Assembly (NCBI GenBank): GCA_017311185.1
Contig: JAESUZ010002608.1
Span: forward strand, 62,001 to 126,000
From: Proteles cristata cristata
Taxonomy: Eukaryota > Chordata > Mammalia > Carnivora > Hyaenidae
Reading direction: 5' to 3'
Length of the DNA: 64,000 bases
The notes below the pieces were generated by a model. The model saw only the letters and a program-made list of their open reading frames with translations, did not search any database and had not been told where the DNA came from. Positions 1 through 11,816 of the stretch are shown piece by piece. Position 1 is the first letter of the stretch; every line of letters starts with the position of its first letter. A program made the position numbers and the translations under genes.

Positions 1-237
1 CCAAACTGCCAGCAGGGATCCATGGCACAAAAGTCTCTAAAACCGGCTGTGAAGAACATGTAGTGGTCTAGGGAGGAGCTGGCCTGTGTGCAGCACTCCA
101 GACCACAAAAGAGAATAGACACGTGTCTTAGGATCATTTATCTTTATCAGGACACCTGACACCCTTCCCTATCCCTGAGTGCCTCTGCTCTCAAAAAGCT
201 GTGTTATTTGATAGTTTGTCATGGTTTCTTTTAAAAG
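1..237 (+). other. 3' end of an upstream SLC14A2 intron
   Basis: Non-coding sequence ending in a pyrimidine-rich tract and the acceptor TTTTAAAAG just before 238. No repeat or other gene is recognised here. Confidence 0.7.
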
Positions 238-418
238 GATCTCCGGTCATCCAATGAAGACAGCCATATTGTGAAAATGGAAAAACCCAATGAAAGGAGT
301 AAAAGGAGAGAAAGTGGGGCAGCCCTTCGGGGCTCTGCAGGCTTGGGAGGCATCAGCCTCTTCCAAGCAGTGGGCTACCTCACAGGGGACATGAAGGAGT
401 GCAGGAGCTGGCTGAAAG
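238..418 (+). CDS. SLC14A2: SLC14A2 exon, N-terminal cytoplasmic segment of UT-A1/UT-A3
   Basis: Encodes residues 51-110 and the first base of codon 111 (181 nt, phase 0 in, phase 1 out). It begins DLRSSNEDSHIVK, which I recognise from UT-A1, and ends at donor AAAG/GTAGGC. The ATG at 271 is internal, not the gene start. It covers the soluble N-terminal tail and the helix GYLTGDMKE that precedes the first membrane segment; the paralogous exon at 38716-38875 has YITGEMKE. A KRRES motif places Ser76 in a PKA-type context. The human protein, as I recall it, lacks this serine, while a phosphoserine near position 84 is known in rodents. Confidence 0.93.
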
Positions 419-1377
419 GTAGGCAAAGTCCCAGGAAAGAAGCAGCCGGGTGGGACCAGGGAGACAGCCCACCCTTAGGCATGGGTGGAGGAAGCTGCTC
501 CCTCACTCCCACAGTTGAAGAGCTCCCTCCCTGAGTTAGCTCTGGGTGGGTCCAATGTACCCTACAAACTTGGGATTCCCAAGGGGTTTCAGAATTAAAT
601 GCACTTCACTGATTTTTGTGCTTTGCAAATTCTTCTACCCTGTGTGGAATAGATACGGGGCAACCACTTAGTGGTATATAAGCCATTTCCCAAACAAGCT
701 GAATGGTCATTCCTTCCCTTGTAACATGGCCATTTATTATATGCCAAGGAGGACATCGCCCTCCCCATGTTCCAAGGCTCTTCCTTTCCTTTCAAAGTCC
801 TTCTTCTAGTTTCCCTCAACTAAATACTGAAGCAAACAGCCCTTCCCTCCCCACTCACACCTGCAGAGGCTGCCCTGGAAACCAAACCAGAATGTATGTC
901 CCCTCTTCTTGACCTGGCTTCCCCCGGGTCCTAACTCAGTACCTGTTCCACAGCTGGGCTAAAGCCATTTCCTTTCCAGCTCCTTTTCTCCAGACAACTT
1001 TCTTTGCTGCTCAGATAACCAGTTCTCAACTGAGTCATATGACACAACACAAAAAGAGGGTTTCCCTCCCTCCTTACTCCTTCCCTTGGACCAATAAATT
1101 TCCCTTGGAATGCTCCTGAGGCTTCCTTGCCAAGCAAGCCGAGGGCTGGAACGGCGTTAAATTGGTCTCAGCACGATGCTCAGTCTGTACGGCAAAAACT
1201 AACACCCACTGTGGACTGATTGCCTTGCCACTCAGAGACTTGGGCTGGGTGCCAGGCCAAACGAGAGGAAATGTCCTGGCTCGTGCATCCCTGTTTGCCT
1301 TGGTTGCCACGCCAACCACTGGTCCAGCAGGGAAGCACAGCCCGGACCCTGCTGATGACTCTGCCTGTCTCTTTCAG
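419..1377 (+). other. SLC14A2 intron (959 bp)
   Basis: Donor GTAGGC and acceptor CTTTCAG. No clear repeat; the short ORFs here lack coding features. Confidence 0.8.
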
Positions 1378-1567
1378 ATAAGCCACTGGCCCTCCAGGTC
1401 ACAGACTGGGTCCTGAGGGGCACTGCTCAGGTGATGTTTGTCAACAACCCTCTCAGCGGATTCATCATCTTCATAGGGCTTCTGATCCAGAATCCCTGGT
1501 GGACAATTGCTGGGGGTTTGGGGGCAGTGGTCTCAACCTTAACTGCCCTCGCCTTGAACCAGGACAG
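1378..1567 (+). CDS. SLC14A2: SLC14A2 exon, first membrane helices of N-terminal half
   Basis: 190 nt (phase 1 in, phase 0+2 out) encoding residues 111-174. It starts DKPLALQ, with the conserved glutamine (Gln117) that lines the urea pore in known UT-B structures. Next comes [19 protein letters not shown] and two hydrophobic helices ending in ALALNQD. The residues after the pore glutamine read V-T-D, where UT family members usually have F-I/L-D. The exon has exactly the same length as its C-half partner at 39604-39793. It is skipped over by no long ORF because the frame depends on both splice junctions. Confidence 0.96.
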
Positions 1568-2289
1568 GTGGGTGCCTGTCTGTGGTGCTTGTGGGGTCTG
1601 AGGTTAGACAAGTAGAGAAGTGTTTCCCTGAGTGATCAGCCAACCTTATCCTACCAACCAGCCTGAAGTCTCCTGAAGATCAACTTTGAACAGGTCACTG
1701 GAGGTCTCTACAGAATTAAACGACTCTGGTGCTCGAAGCAAGTGACAGCACTAGGCTTCTTTTGACTGTAGATCCTTCTGGAAACATTCCCTGTGAGGCA
1801 GGTGCCAAGGAACTCTCAAACTGCTCTTCGTTTATGGAGCCTACAATCTAGTTGACTAACAGGCAAGAAATGTCCCAGAATAATATGAGATGGTATATGC
1901 CAGAGAGCTCAGAGAAGACAGACGTCAGTGTGTTGGGCAGGGTGGCAGCTGTGGGATGAGAGAGGATGGCCTTTGAGCTGGAAACATAGGATCTGCAGAG
2001 ATGAAGAAAGTAGAGTGGGAAGGATAGTGCAGAGGCCAGAGACTGCTAAAGGAGCCCCCCCCCGCCCAACCGACCCTGCCCTGGTGGCCACAAAGTCCAG
2101 GAACAATAACAAGTAGCATTTTCTGGAACTGGACCATTTCCTCAGACTTTGCCCCATGCTGTTCCAAAAGTTCCCAAACTTTCCTGATGGCTAGAGTCAC
2201 TGGGGCTGGCTGTTAAGAAATGTGATTTCTTCAGCCCCAGCCACTTCTGTTCCCTCAGATAGTCCCATTCAGTGGGTCTGGGAGGGGAT

Positions 2290-3112
2290 TTTTTTTTTTT
2301 TTTAGAATTTTTATTTATTTATTTATTTTTACAAATAGTTTATTGTCAAATTAATTTCCACATAACACCCAGTGCTCATCCCCACAAGTGCCCTCCTCCA
2401 TGCCCATCCCCCCTACCCCCCACATCCATCAGTCCTCAGTTTTTGTCAGCATTCAAGAGTCTCTCAGGGTTTGCCTCTCTCCCTTTCCCCCACCATTTCC
2501 CCCTTCTTCTCTCCTTTGTCCCTCAGTTAAGTTCCTCCTAATCCTCCTATATGTGCAAATATATGATATTTGTCTTCCTCCGCCTGACTTATTTCGCTCA
2601 GCATAACACCCTCAAGGTCCATTCATGGCTACACATGGCCAGATTTCATTCTTTCTCATTGCCATGTAGCATTCCATTGTATAGATAAACCCCATCTTCC
2701 TGATCCATTCGTCAGTTGATGGACACTTAGGCTCTTTCCATGTTTTGGCTATTGTTGAGAGTGCTGCTGTGAACATTGGGGTACATGTGCCCCTGGGCAT
2801 CAGCACTCCTGTATCCCTTGAGTAAACTCCTAGCAGTGCTATTGCTGGACCATAGGGGAGTTCTATTGTTAATTTCCTGAGGAATCTCCACACTGTTTTC
2901 CAGAGGGGCTGCACCAGTTTACATTCCCACCAACAGTGTAGGAGGGTGCCCGTGTCTCCACATCCTCGCCAGTATCTAGAGTTCTCTGATTTGCTCATTT
3001 TAGCCACACTGACTGGCGTGAGGTAGTATCTCAGTGTAGTTTTGATTTGTATTTCCCTGATGAGGAGGGATGCTGAGCATCGTTTCATGTGTCTGTTGGC
3101 CATCTGGATGTA
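2290..3112 (-). mobile_element. 5'-truncated L1 insertion with ORF2 C-terminus
   Basis: The left end is a T-run (complement of the poly-A tail) and 3' UTR typical of carnivore L1. The minus strand of 2612-3100 translates to the L1 ORF2 C-terminal domain, with recognisable segments [31 protein letters not shown] and [20 protein letters not shown]. The frame stays open over much of this part but has no start or reverse transcriptase domain. A 10-bp target duplication GGGAGGGGAT flanks it (2280-2289 and 3113-3122). Confidence 0.93.
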
Positions 3113-4109
3113 GGGAGGGGATGTTTTTAACAAGATCCTCCTGGATGCTTCTGATGATCGGAGAAGTTTGGGAATGCCCATATTTTTAGTGTTTTTCAAT
3201 TTTTAGGTCACCCATCCATTTGTGGATCATGAATCAATTGGGTACAGCATCGTTAAAAATTAAAATAATAGAATAAAATAAAAACAGATTAGAGTAATTC
3301 ATGTGTAGGAAATATTTTGTAACATTTTTGTTTCATTAATGTCAGGATGTGTTGTATATTTAGGGGATGGGCACTGTTAGAGGGACAGAGAGAGAGAACT
3401 GGGTCATGCTATCAAATCTATTCCCTCCTTACCGCGGGTTACTGTCAAAAAAGATTGAAAAGCACAGTCATGCCTTGTTACATGTGAGTCTTGCCGTCAC
3501 ATCACCAGGCAGACAGCGAAGGTAAGAGAAAGACTGGAGGAGCACATATTCACCTAAGGTGCCACAGTCAGTGGGTGGCAGGGCTCAGGCTGCGGCACAA
3601 GGCTTGCATCTTCTAGGCTGAGGGTCATTACTGTCCCTGTCACACAGACAGAGGGGACGGCGAGGCCAGAGGAGCCCTTGTGAGCACAGGGCATGTGGAG
3701 TCATCAGAGCTGGTTGTGCTGTGCCCAACATCGCACTTCCCCAGGCCTACCTCACAGTCCACATGCCACCAGGGCAAATTTGTGAGTCGGCTTGTCTACC
3801 CTGAGAAGCCATTCATGCACCTCCAAGGTGGCTTTGGGGGAGCACTCTGATTCCAGCAAGCCAGGAGGCCATCCCAAATTGGATAAGAGAGAGGCTCATC
3901 TTTTGTGTGCAGGTCTGGTGAGTGACATAAAAAATGGGCTCCAGCCAGGATTTTGTGCCTCTCTTTCAGCCAGTAAGTTCCCTGTTCCTTGTTTCCAGTT
4001 ACTTGTCATCTCATGGGCAGCTGGCATAGAACTGGCCCCTGACAAGATTAACTCTTGTCTCACCGCTTCATCACTGTTTCGCAAAACTCACCTAGGGTGA
4101 GCTCTGTCC

Positions 4110-4190
4110 AGCACACCACCTCCTTAGCTATGTGACCTTGGGCAAGTACTTCCCCTCCATTGTCCTCATCTGTGAGATCTGCTGCTTACT
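4110..4190 (+). repeat. MIR fragment
   Basis: The stretch TATGTGACCTTGGGCAAGTA and the following CCTCATCTGTGAGAT are the conserved MIR core in sense orientation. Confidence 0.7.
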
Positions 4191-4329
4191 GGCTCACCTT
4201 CAAGGAGCCAGAGTCCCTTCCTGCTCTGACTTCCCTCTTGACCATAATCTAATGGTAAGTTTGCCAAGCCATTCAGAGAGTTGCTTCGTGGACTTCAGTA
4301 CTATGGAGGAGACACATACCATGCCTGCC

Positions 4330-4690
4330 TAATCCTCCCAGACATTTTAGTAAGACTAGTCTGCACCAGTATGGCTTCCAGAGCTTTCTCTGCTGGGCCC
4401 TACCACATCTACTACTCAGCATCACACTGTTCCCTCCTGAGCATTTTTGCTTCTATCTATCTAATCCTACCATTTCTTCAAGTCCTCCTTCTACAGGGAC
4501 CCACCCCTGATTATTCCAGTACTCTCTGAACTCTCCTTTCTCACTGGATAACCACAGAGCATACCCCGGTACTATATGGGATGGCTGTCTAATTACTTTC
4601 TGAGACTTCTCTCCCTGGCTGTGTTCTAAGCATGTTCAGTACAGGAAGCTCATTTTGAATGTTTCATATTCTACTACTGTGTCAAGAAAA
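4330..4690 (+). repeat. possible L2-type LINE fragment
   Basis: Text such as TTCAAGTCCTCCTTCTACAG with a downstream CTGATTATTCC resembles diverged L2 3' sequence. The match is by eye only. Confidence 0.35.
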
Positions 4691-6411
4691 GATTTATTGT
4701 GGCAGGTCAGTACCATGTTCTATGCCATAGGTTCAAAGCTCTAGACACCCTATATAATATCCGCACAAATCCTTCCAAGGAGCCCTGACTTCACCACTGT
4801 CCCCAGCAAATCACTGACACAGCTACATGTTCTAAACATAATCCCCACCATCCCTCTCTACCACCCCTATTCCCCTATCCCTGTTCCCCTGACCACCCTT
4901 ACTTCCTGTCCACCAGTCCTCTCTCCTCCTCCTCCATCAGCCCACACCCCACCCTTATCCCTGCTCCCTACCCCCACTACTGTACCTCACAGAGAGTAAC
5001 TCAGGGTCAGCAACACTAATGCTGCAGTGTCCTGATGAAATGTGGTCCTAATGACAGTTTTTTGGCATTGGGTTAAACTGAACTTTACATATTTGATAGA
5101 GAAGATGTAAGGTAATGGGTTTCATTCTGACAGCCAAATCCAGAAGCCACCAAAGTTTTGGTAGAGAAGTGTTCTGGGAGGGAGCTTCCACAGGGAGGGA
5201 CTCTAATTTTGTCTCCCCTGGGCTCTCTTGTTTGATTCCTGCTATGCCCACTGCACCCTACCACTATAAGACAGCCCCCAGTATGGGTCAGCCATTTTTG
5301 CTCAGCTTACCTGAAGCAACTGGTATTAAAGCCAAAAAAGTACTAAATTCTAAGACCAAACCAAAATGGGAAAATACAGATAAAATGCACATACACTTAA
5401 AATTAATTATTTTCCCAAAACATGGGTTTCTGCTTTTTGGGTAGATTTTTCTAGTCTCAAGGAGATAGATTCCAAACCAAACCCCAGTGGTCTTCCCTCC
5501 CAGCCACTCTTCCATGCCCCTCAAACTCCTTCCTCAAATCCCCTCCCCCCTTCCCAGTCTCCAGCTGCTCCATATGTTCATGGCCTGGGAGCACCCATCC
5601 CACTATCTGATGTCCCATACAAGTGTCCCCACACAAGTGCCATATGTTCGGCTTTTCTTGTTGGAAACTGTCTAGAGACACCCCCTCCCACCCTCCAGCT
5701 GCTCCCACCCTCCCCAGTCTAGCTGAGCTGATCTCCTGGCCACTCTAGAGCTGAAAGCTCCCCTCATTCCAGACCCAAGCCATGGCCTCTGCCAGGCAGG
5801 AGCCATCCTCTAAGCCAGGGCACCCTTCCTCCCTCCTTGGGCTTCCAGATGCCCCTGCTGGGCAAGGACAGTCAGTCTGTGAAAAGCTTTAGTGTGCATA
5901 CACACACCCATTCAACAACTAAGCGAGGCCTAGAGCCCTCCATGCACCAGACACCATTATCTGTTACACCAACGTCAGACAGACAAGTTCCAGCCTGGAC
6001 AACTTACAGTCAAGGGCAGAAGAACAGAGCACAGCACACAAAGCTCATGCTCTGGGAGGGGTCTTGCAGTGACTTGCCCAGCCCCTCCTTCACCCCGTTC
6101 CCCATCCCCCGGCCAGCTGAGCCATGGGAAGGGTCAAGGGCAGAAGGGCAGTGTTAATTAAACATCAGGGAGAGAAGTTTAGGCACACATAGGCTTCCCT
6201 GATGAAACAAAAAGAAAGGATAGATTCAAGCTTGGATTCTCCCCACTTCTGGGCCCCTCCCTGCCCTACTGTGGGGAGAGGCTTGTGTGCATCCCTAGCG
6301 GGCTCAGCTTGTCCTCTCTGGGACACAGGCCAACTGCAACAATTACAGCTTCACACAGTGCAGTCAGATACACTCTCTCCTCCCCTGTCTCCCTCCCCTC
6401 CTCCCTGTCTC

Positions 6412-6413
<2 letters not shown>

Positions 6414-6445
<32 letters not shown>
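6414..6445 (+). repeat. (AC)16 microsatellite
   Basis: Uninterrupted AC dinucleotides of 32 bp following a CT-rich tract. Confidence 0.97.
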
Positions 6446-6447
<2 letters not shown>

Positions 6448-6759
6448 TCCCTGGTGTCATACCTCAGGTCTCTATTAGATCTCCCACTATACTTAGCAGT
6501 CTGATACTCCCTGAAAAGCCAAGGGGGAGCTCAGATGCAGTGAAAAGACAAAATGCATACTTTAATTCAGAAGAATTTAAACAGAACGGCAGGGTTATCA
6601 GGACTGTCTGTGTGCACGCATGTGTGTGTTGGATCTAGGAAGGTGCTAGCAGCTGTGTGACTGCCCACATTCAGGAGTAAGCTGACTTTCCTCTGGGAGT
6701 ACCAGGGAGGACCCTATAAGCCCCACCAAATTCAAATGCAATGTAACTACCCCCACCAG

Positions 6760-6888
6760 GTCCGCCATCGCCTCAGGCCTCCATGGGTACAACGGGATGC
6801 TGGTCGGACTACTGATAGCTGTCTTCTCCGAGAAGTTAGACTATTACTGGTGGCTTCTGTTTCCTGTGATCTTCACAGCCATGACCTG
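6760..6888 (+). CDS. SLC14A2: SLC14A2 exon, N-half membrane segment (GLHGYNG)
   Basis: 129 nt completing Arg174 and ending with the first two bases of Cys217. It encodes [20 protein letters not shown], then [12 protein letters not shown] and a hydrophobic helix. GYNG[MV]LVG and YYWWLL are family-specific segments of the urea channel. Acceptor ACCCCCACCAG and donor CTG/GTGAGA are canonical. Its paralogous exon is 40154-40282, of equal length and phase. Confidence 0.96.
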
Positions 6889-7149
6889 GTGAGACGCCTC
6901 CTTCTTTATGCTCACAGACCCGCAGGGCCCCATGGTGCTTGCATCTTACACTGGACGGGGGCATGTACCCTCCTGGAACCTCATGTCTCATAGTCAGGCT
7001 GGCTTGTCACACAAGATACGGTGAAAATCCATGAATTTGATTATAACACAGCAGATCATTTTTTTTATTTTGGAATAACAGACCCTTTAGAGCATCCATG
7101 AGAACAGGTTTTTTATTGTGCTAATAATCTTCCTTGAATGCTAGGTTTA

Positions 7150-7330
7150 ATAATACAAGACCAACATTTATTATTTCCTATAAGCCAGGCACCATGCTCA
7201 CCCAGGTAGGGTTATTGTCCCCAGTTTACAGAAGGAAAGAATAAGTTGTGAAGAGGTTAAGTAACTTGCCCCAGGCCATACTTTTACAAAGTTTTTGATG
7301 ATGAACCCAGAGTCTGCAACTATTAAATTC
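7150..7330 (-). repeat. MIR element
   Basis: Antisense MIR core: GTTATTGTCCCCAGTTTACA followed by GAAGAGGTTAAGTAACTTGC and GAACCCAGAGTCTGCAAC. Confidence 0.8.
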
Positions 7331-7518
7331 CAGGCTAAATGGAAATCATCTAAACCATGGCCTGAGCAAGATGGAAAAGCTAAAACCTCACTTGTGATAG
7401 AATCAGAGCTCTCTGGGAGCAGAATGTCTATAGTGAAAGCACAGGATCTTTGGACAGGAAACATCAGTTGAGATCTTGCTGTGCAATCACCTCATTCTGC
7501 AAAATAATAAAAAAGTTA

Positions 7519-7750
7519 GGGGCGCCTGGGTGGCTCAGTCGGTTAAGTGTCCAACTTCAGCTCAGGTCACAGTCTCATGGTTCATGGGTTCGAGCCCCAT
7601 GTCGGGCTCTTTGCTGATAGCTAGCTCAGAGCCTGGAGCCAGCCTTCAGATTCTGTGTCTCCCTCTCTCTCTGACCCTCCCCTGCTCATCCTGTCTCTAT
7701 CTCTCTTTCAAAAATAAATAAACCATAAAAAATTTTTTAATTAATAAAAG
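7519..7750 (+). mobile_element. tRNA-Lys-derived carnivore SINE
   Basis: Begins GGGCGCCTGGGTGGCTCAGT (A box) with B box GGGTTCGAGCCCC, then a CT-rich part and an AAATAAATAAA tail. A 13-bp target duplication AATAAAAAAGTTA lies at 7506-7518 and 7751-7763. It has the GATAGCTAGCTCAG spacer type. Confidence 0.95.
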
Positions 7751-8479
7751 AATAAAAAAGTTAAGAGAAAGGGTCTTGGGAGCAAATATTTGTTGAGAAA
7801 GCAGGGGCGTGCTATAGCTCAACTCACCTATGTCTGGGGGGGTGGGGGGGGGTCAGGTCTATAGTACCTGATACTATCACTTGCATGCATGCCATCACCA
7901 AAGGGCAGGAGCCCAAGGTGACCCATGTCCTTCAGTCTGTGTCCCCCAGCTCTGAGACATGCTAACTAATTTTTAACATCTCTAAGAAGTACGTATCTTT
8001 CTTCGGTTTCTGGAGTTACTAAAACCAGTTAGTTTAATTTAGTTTAAGTACTGTTTTATTACTTTTTAGCAGTGCTTGTAAATAAATTACTACATTAAGC
8101 ATTTTAAGCAATTTATGTCTCTTCTTAGGGTTTCTGTCTTTCTGAATCCATTGGGACAAAAGCTACAGCAGTCATTTATATGGGGATTTCCTCAATGTCC
8201 CCCACTTGCTCCCATGTAAGGCATAGGAGACCCTGTCTTCACGTGCATACATTTGGTTTATAACAACAGATTAAGTCTCTCAGCACAGCTAGGCAGCCAC
8301 ACAGCCCTGGGTGGAAATTTGTCCACAGTGCCCCCACTTCCCACCCCACTTCCCAGTTTAAAAGACAAACTATCAAGCACCCAATTCTGGGCTGAGCTCT
8401 GTGCTTCTACTCCAGTGTGTTCACTCATCTATTCATATAATACCCAAAATCCAGCCCATAAGGTAGATAGCACTGGTGC

Positions 8480-10330
8480 CATTTTCCAGATTTATCCATG
8501 AAATATTTGCTGAGTGCTTGCTATGCGCAGGGACTATTCTAGATGCTGGGAATACTCGTGAACGAGAGATGGTCTCTCGGAGCTCATGTTCCTTTTGGCA
8601 AAGATGGAAGTAATGTCCTCAGCTAGTTAATTAAAAAAAAAAATCATATCAAGATTTGATAAGTGCTTTGAGGAAAGCAAAACAGAGCAAGTGGGACAGA
8701 GAGGAACTCCAGATGTGAATGGTCAGGGAAGGCCACTTTCAAGAGGGGCATTCGTGCTTTCCCCTAAATGATAAAAGGCCCTTGCCATCTGAATATCTAG
8801 CAAAAGATATTGCAGGTGGCAGCACTGGCACGTGCAGACCACAACTGGAGGAGGGCCCTGTGTTCAGGAAAAAAGACCAGTGGGAGCTTATGCCCAGTGA
8901 ATGAAGAGGAATGGAGGAGGTAAAGGCAGAAGTAAATAAGGGCTAGACTCTGTTCACTTTGAGGATCCAATAGGCTTTTGTATTTTTATTACAACTGTGA
9001 TGGGAAGTAGTTAAAGGGTTTTAAGCAGAGATGTGATAGGATATGGTTTAAATTTAAACAAATTGCTCTGCTTGCCTTCTGGAGAATGGATTTTAACTGG
9101 AGCTAGAATGGATGCTGGAAGCAGAGCCAGGTACCTACAGAGAGATAATAGTGTTCTGGACAAGGGAAGGTGGTAACAAGTGGGCTTAGGGCGTATTTTA
9201 AGGAAGGTACAGGCAACAAGACTCTATGAGAGGCTGTGGAATATGGGTGGTGGGGAAGAAAAGAAGATTCAGTCCACTCCTATAGTTTGCCTGAGCACCT
9301 GGGTTGATGGACAAGACAAAGAAAAACGGATTGGTGGTAGGGGACAGTGCAAATCAAGAGTTCTGTTGGACATATTAGGCTATAGACTGTCAAGTAGAGA
9401 TGTCGACAAGGTAACTCGATGTACAAATCCAGAACTTTGTGATATGGTCACAGATTTGGAGGGCAAAAGTATAGAGAAGATATTTTGTCCATGTGACTAA
9501 AGGATATCACCCAGAAAAAGATAAAGAGAAGACCCAAGGCTAAGCCATAGGATATTCCAGTATGTAGATGACTGTCAGAAAAGAGGAAGAACCATGAAGA
9601 GGTGACAAGGAGCAGCTGGGGAATCAGGAAAAGAGCTAAGAAAGGGCAGTGTCATGGTAGCCGCGACAGAAAGTATTTCAGTCCAGCTGGAGCCGTCAAA
9701 TGAAGGGAGCAGGGAATGGCCATGCATTTGGTAAGACAGATGTCATTAAATTGGACAAGAGCTACTTGTATGGCATGGAGAGAGCGCACACCTGATTGGA
9801 GTGGATTTAGGAAAGAAAGGAGGTGGAAAGATTGAGCATAGCAATCTGTTGGGGAGTAATTGTTATGAAGAGGACCAGGGAAGTAGGGCAAAACAGCCAG
9901 AAGGGACATTGGGTTAGAGGAGGAGGGTGTTAATAGGAAGAAGATACTAAAGCATTATGTAAATTTATGAGAGACTGAAACTGCAGGAGAGAGAGGAGAG
10001 AATTGCAAGAGTGAAGTCTTTAAGACAGATTGGATCTTGAAGTACAAGGGAAAGAATTGGCCCAATAAAGAAGGAGGGATACTTTCATTATGTGACAAAG
10101 GCAGAGAGAAAGACTATGTGGGAACTGGACAATTGGAGTGTGGAGGTTATGGTTGGGAAAATGAAGCATTTCTCATCTCATCATTTCTGTTCTCTCAATG
10201 AAGTAAAGCAAGATGCTCTGTTGAAACTAAAGGGAAGCAAACAGTGAAGGTTTGAGGAGAAAGGAGAAAATGTGAAATAGTTGTCTCAGCAAGTTGGAGA
10301 GTTAATTTGCATGGGTTGTGTAGTAGGGTT
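8480..10330 (-). repeat. long ancient mammalian interspersed repeat
   Basis: Starts with the antisense L2-like end (TTTGCTGAGTGCTTGCTATG, then CTGGGAATAC). It continues with phrases that recur in mammalian genomes, such as GGTCAGGGAAGGCCACTTTC, GGGTTTTAAGCAGAGATGTG, GTCAAGTAGAGATGTCGACA and CACCTGATTGGAGTGGATTT. Recognised as one diverged element; the exact family name is uncertain. The ORF at 9180-9500 falls inside it and is not a gene. Confidence 0.55.
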
Positions 10331-11144
10331 TTTAGGCAGTCTTAAATGCCCATTGAAGACTGAAGGTCATGAATTAAAGGTAGACCAGTCAGCCAGATCA
10401 CGTGGTTTCATCTTTTATCCCGGCAGCTTTTTGAGTGTGGAAGACATGGGGTGTTAAGTGTCTACAGTGGCTGGTCCTTTTGAGGAAACTAAAGCTCAGG
10501 GAGATTCATGATCCTAATGCTGCCCACTCAGCCTGCAAGTGTAGGAGTTAGGGATTGCACACAGCTCTGTCTCCTTCCAGCATGCATGCTCCTCCCAAGG
10601 CAAAGGCCGAGAAGACAGAGGATGAAAACAACTGAAGGTTCCAGCTTCACATGGTGGCTTCCAAAGTAGCTCAAAGCACTGTAGCTGAATCAAGCCCACA
10701 TATTACCTATGCACCATAGCAGCTACCTCCTACAAGGCCAGGGTTCTAAAATGTTATCATAGCTCAGGACAGTAGCTGTTGTACATCTTGATGATCCCAA
10801 GGCAATAAACAATATTTTCTAAGGTTTAAATTTTGTTTAGTTTTCTTGGTTTAAGAAACAAGGAAATCTTTAAATTATAAAGTTTTCTATTCAGATATTA
10901 TATTTTCTATTCATGTATAATTTCTAGCATATAAATTATAATATTTTTTAAATGTGTCCCATAAAGATTCACTTTAAATAGAACACCTTATACCCAGTCC
11001 CGGATAAATAGACCACTGAAGTTTCCAAGAAGCCAGAAATGGCTGGGCCAAGGATAGGGGGGCTCCATGGACAGAGCTGATGAGACAAGATGATATAGAC
11101 CTAAGGATAAACACAGATTAACCCTTTGTCTTGCTCACCTTCAG

Positions 11145-11337
11145 CCCAGTTCTTTCCAGTGCCTTGAATTCCATCTTCAGCAAGTGGGACCTCCCTGTCT
11201 TCACGCTGCCCTTCAACATTGCTATAACCCTATACCTGGCAGCCACCGGCCACTACAACCTCTTCTTCCCCACAACACTGGTGGAGCCCGTGTCTTCAGT
11301 GCCCAACATCACCTGGACAGAGATGGAGATGCCCTTA
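11145..11337 (+). CDS. SLC14A2: SLC14A2 exon, LPVFTLPF signature of N-half
   Basis: 193 nt encoding residues 218-281, starting [14 protein letters not shown]. It holds the urea transporter signature LPVFTLPF (233-240), whose threonine (Thr237) faces the middle of the pore in known structures. The extracellular loop has the N-glycosylation sequon NIT at Asn271, equivalent to the glycosylated Asn279 of rat UT-A1. Of 64 residues, 54 match the C-half exon at 41325-41517, and the central 101 nt differ at only five positions. The donor is TTA/GTAAGT. Confidence 0.97.
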
Positions 11338-11489
11338 GTAAGTTACCCAATGGCAGATGAGTGGAGACCGCCTGCTTCCACCACATACCTTCTCCATAAC
11401 TGGTTTGTATATTACCCAGGCTCTCAGCTTCTCCATATACATCTCTACCAGATGATGGTCATAGTAGAGAATAGGACAGGGAAGGACTG

Positions 11490-11740
11490 CTGTTCTTTCA
11501 ACAAACCCTTATTGAAGATCTGATATGTGCTGGGCACTTTATCAGACACTAGGAATACATGGGGAGTAAGAAGACAACAACCTCTCTGCCCTTTTGAAGT
11601 GTACTCTCTATACAGGGAAACAGACAGTAAACGAGTGCACAGATCAGTGCTAAGTTAATTATACAGAATGGTGGTGTTAAGGGAAAAATACTAAATTAGA
11701 TGGATGGTTGGGTGAAGGGACCAGATACTTCTAAATACTA
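11490..11740 (-). repeat. L2 LINE 3' end
   Basis: Antisense L2 tail: TCAACAAACCCTTATTGAAG, then GTGCTGGGCACTTTATCAGA and CAGACAGTAAACGAGT. Confidence 0.65.
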
Positions 11741-11816
11741 AAACAAATATTTAAAGTTAGGATTTTTAAAGGTCTTATCAATAGAAGATATGGATGAATT
11801 TTCATCTACTTTACAT

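Larger units (their letters stand above)
1568..6759 (+). other. SLC14A2 intron (5.2 kb)
   Basis: Holds a minus-strand L1 copy (2290-3112), a MIR fragment (about 4110-4190), a possible L2 fragment (about 4330-4690) and an (AC)16 tract (6414-6445). Nothing recognisable in 4700-6400 beyond pyrimidine-rich unique sequence. Confidence 0.75.
6889..11144 (+). other. SLC14A2 intron (4.3 kb)
   Basis: Contains a MIR (about 7150-7330), a SINE (7519-7750), a G-rich run (7837-7854) and about 1.9 kb of ancient repeat (8480-10330). The rest, 10400-11144, is AT-rich with nothing recognised. Confidence 0.75.

Noticed and set aside
7837..7854. G-quadruplex
   Set aside because: A G-run interrupted by one T can fold in principle, but similar short runs (for example 30339) are scattered through the introns with no context.
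9180..9500. 106-codon ORF as a novel gene
   Set aside because: Lies wholly inside the ancient repeat at 8480-10330.
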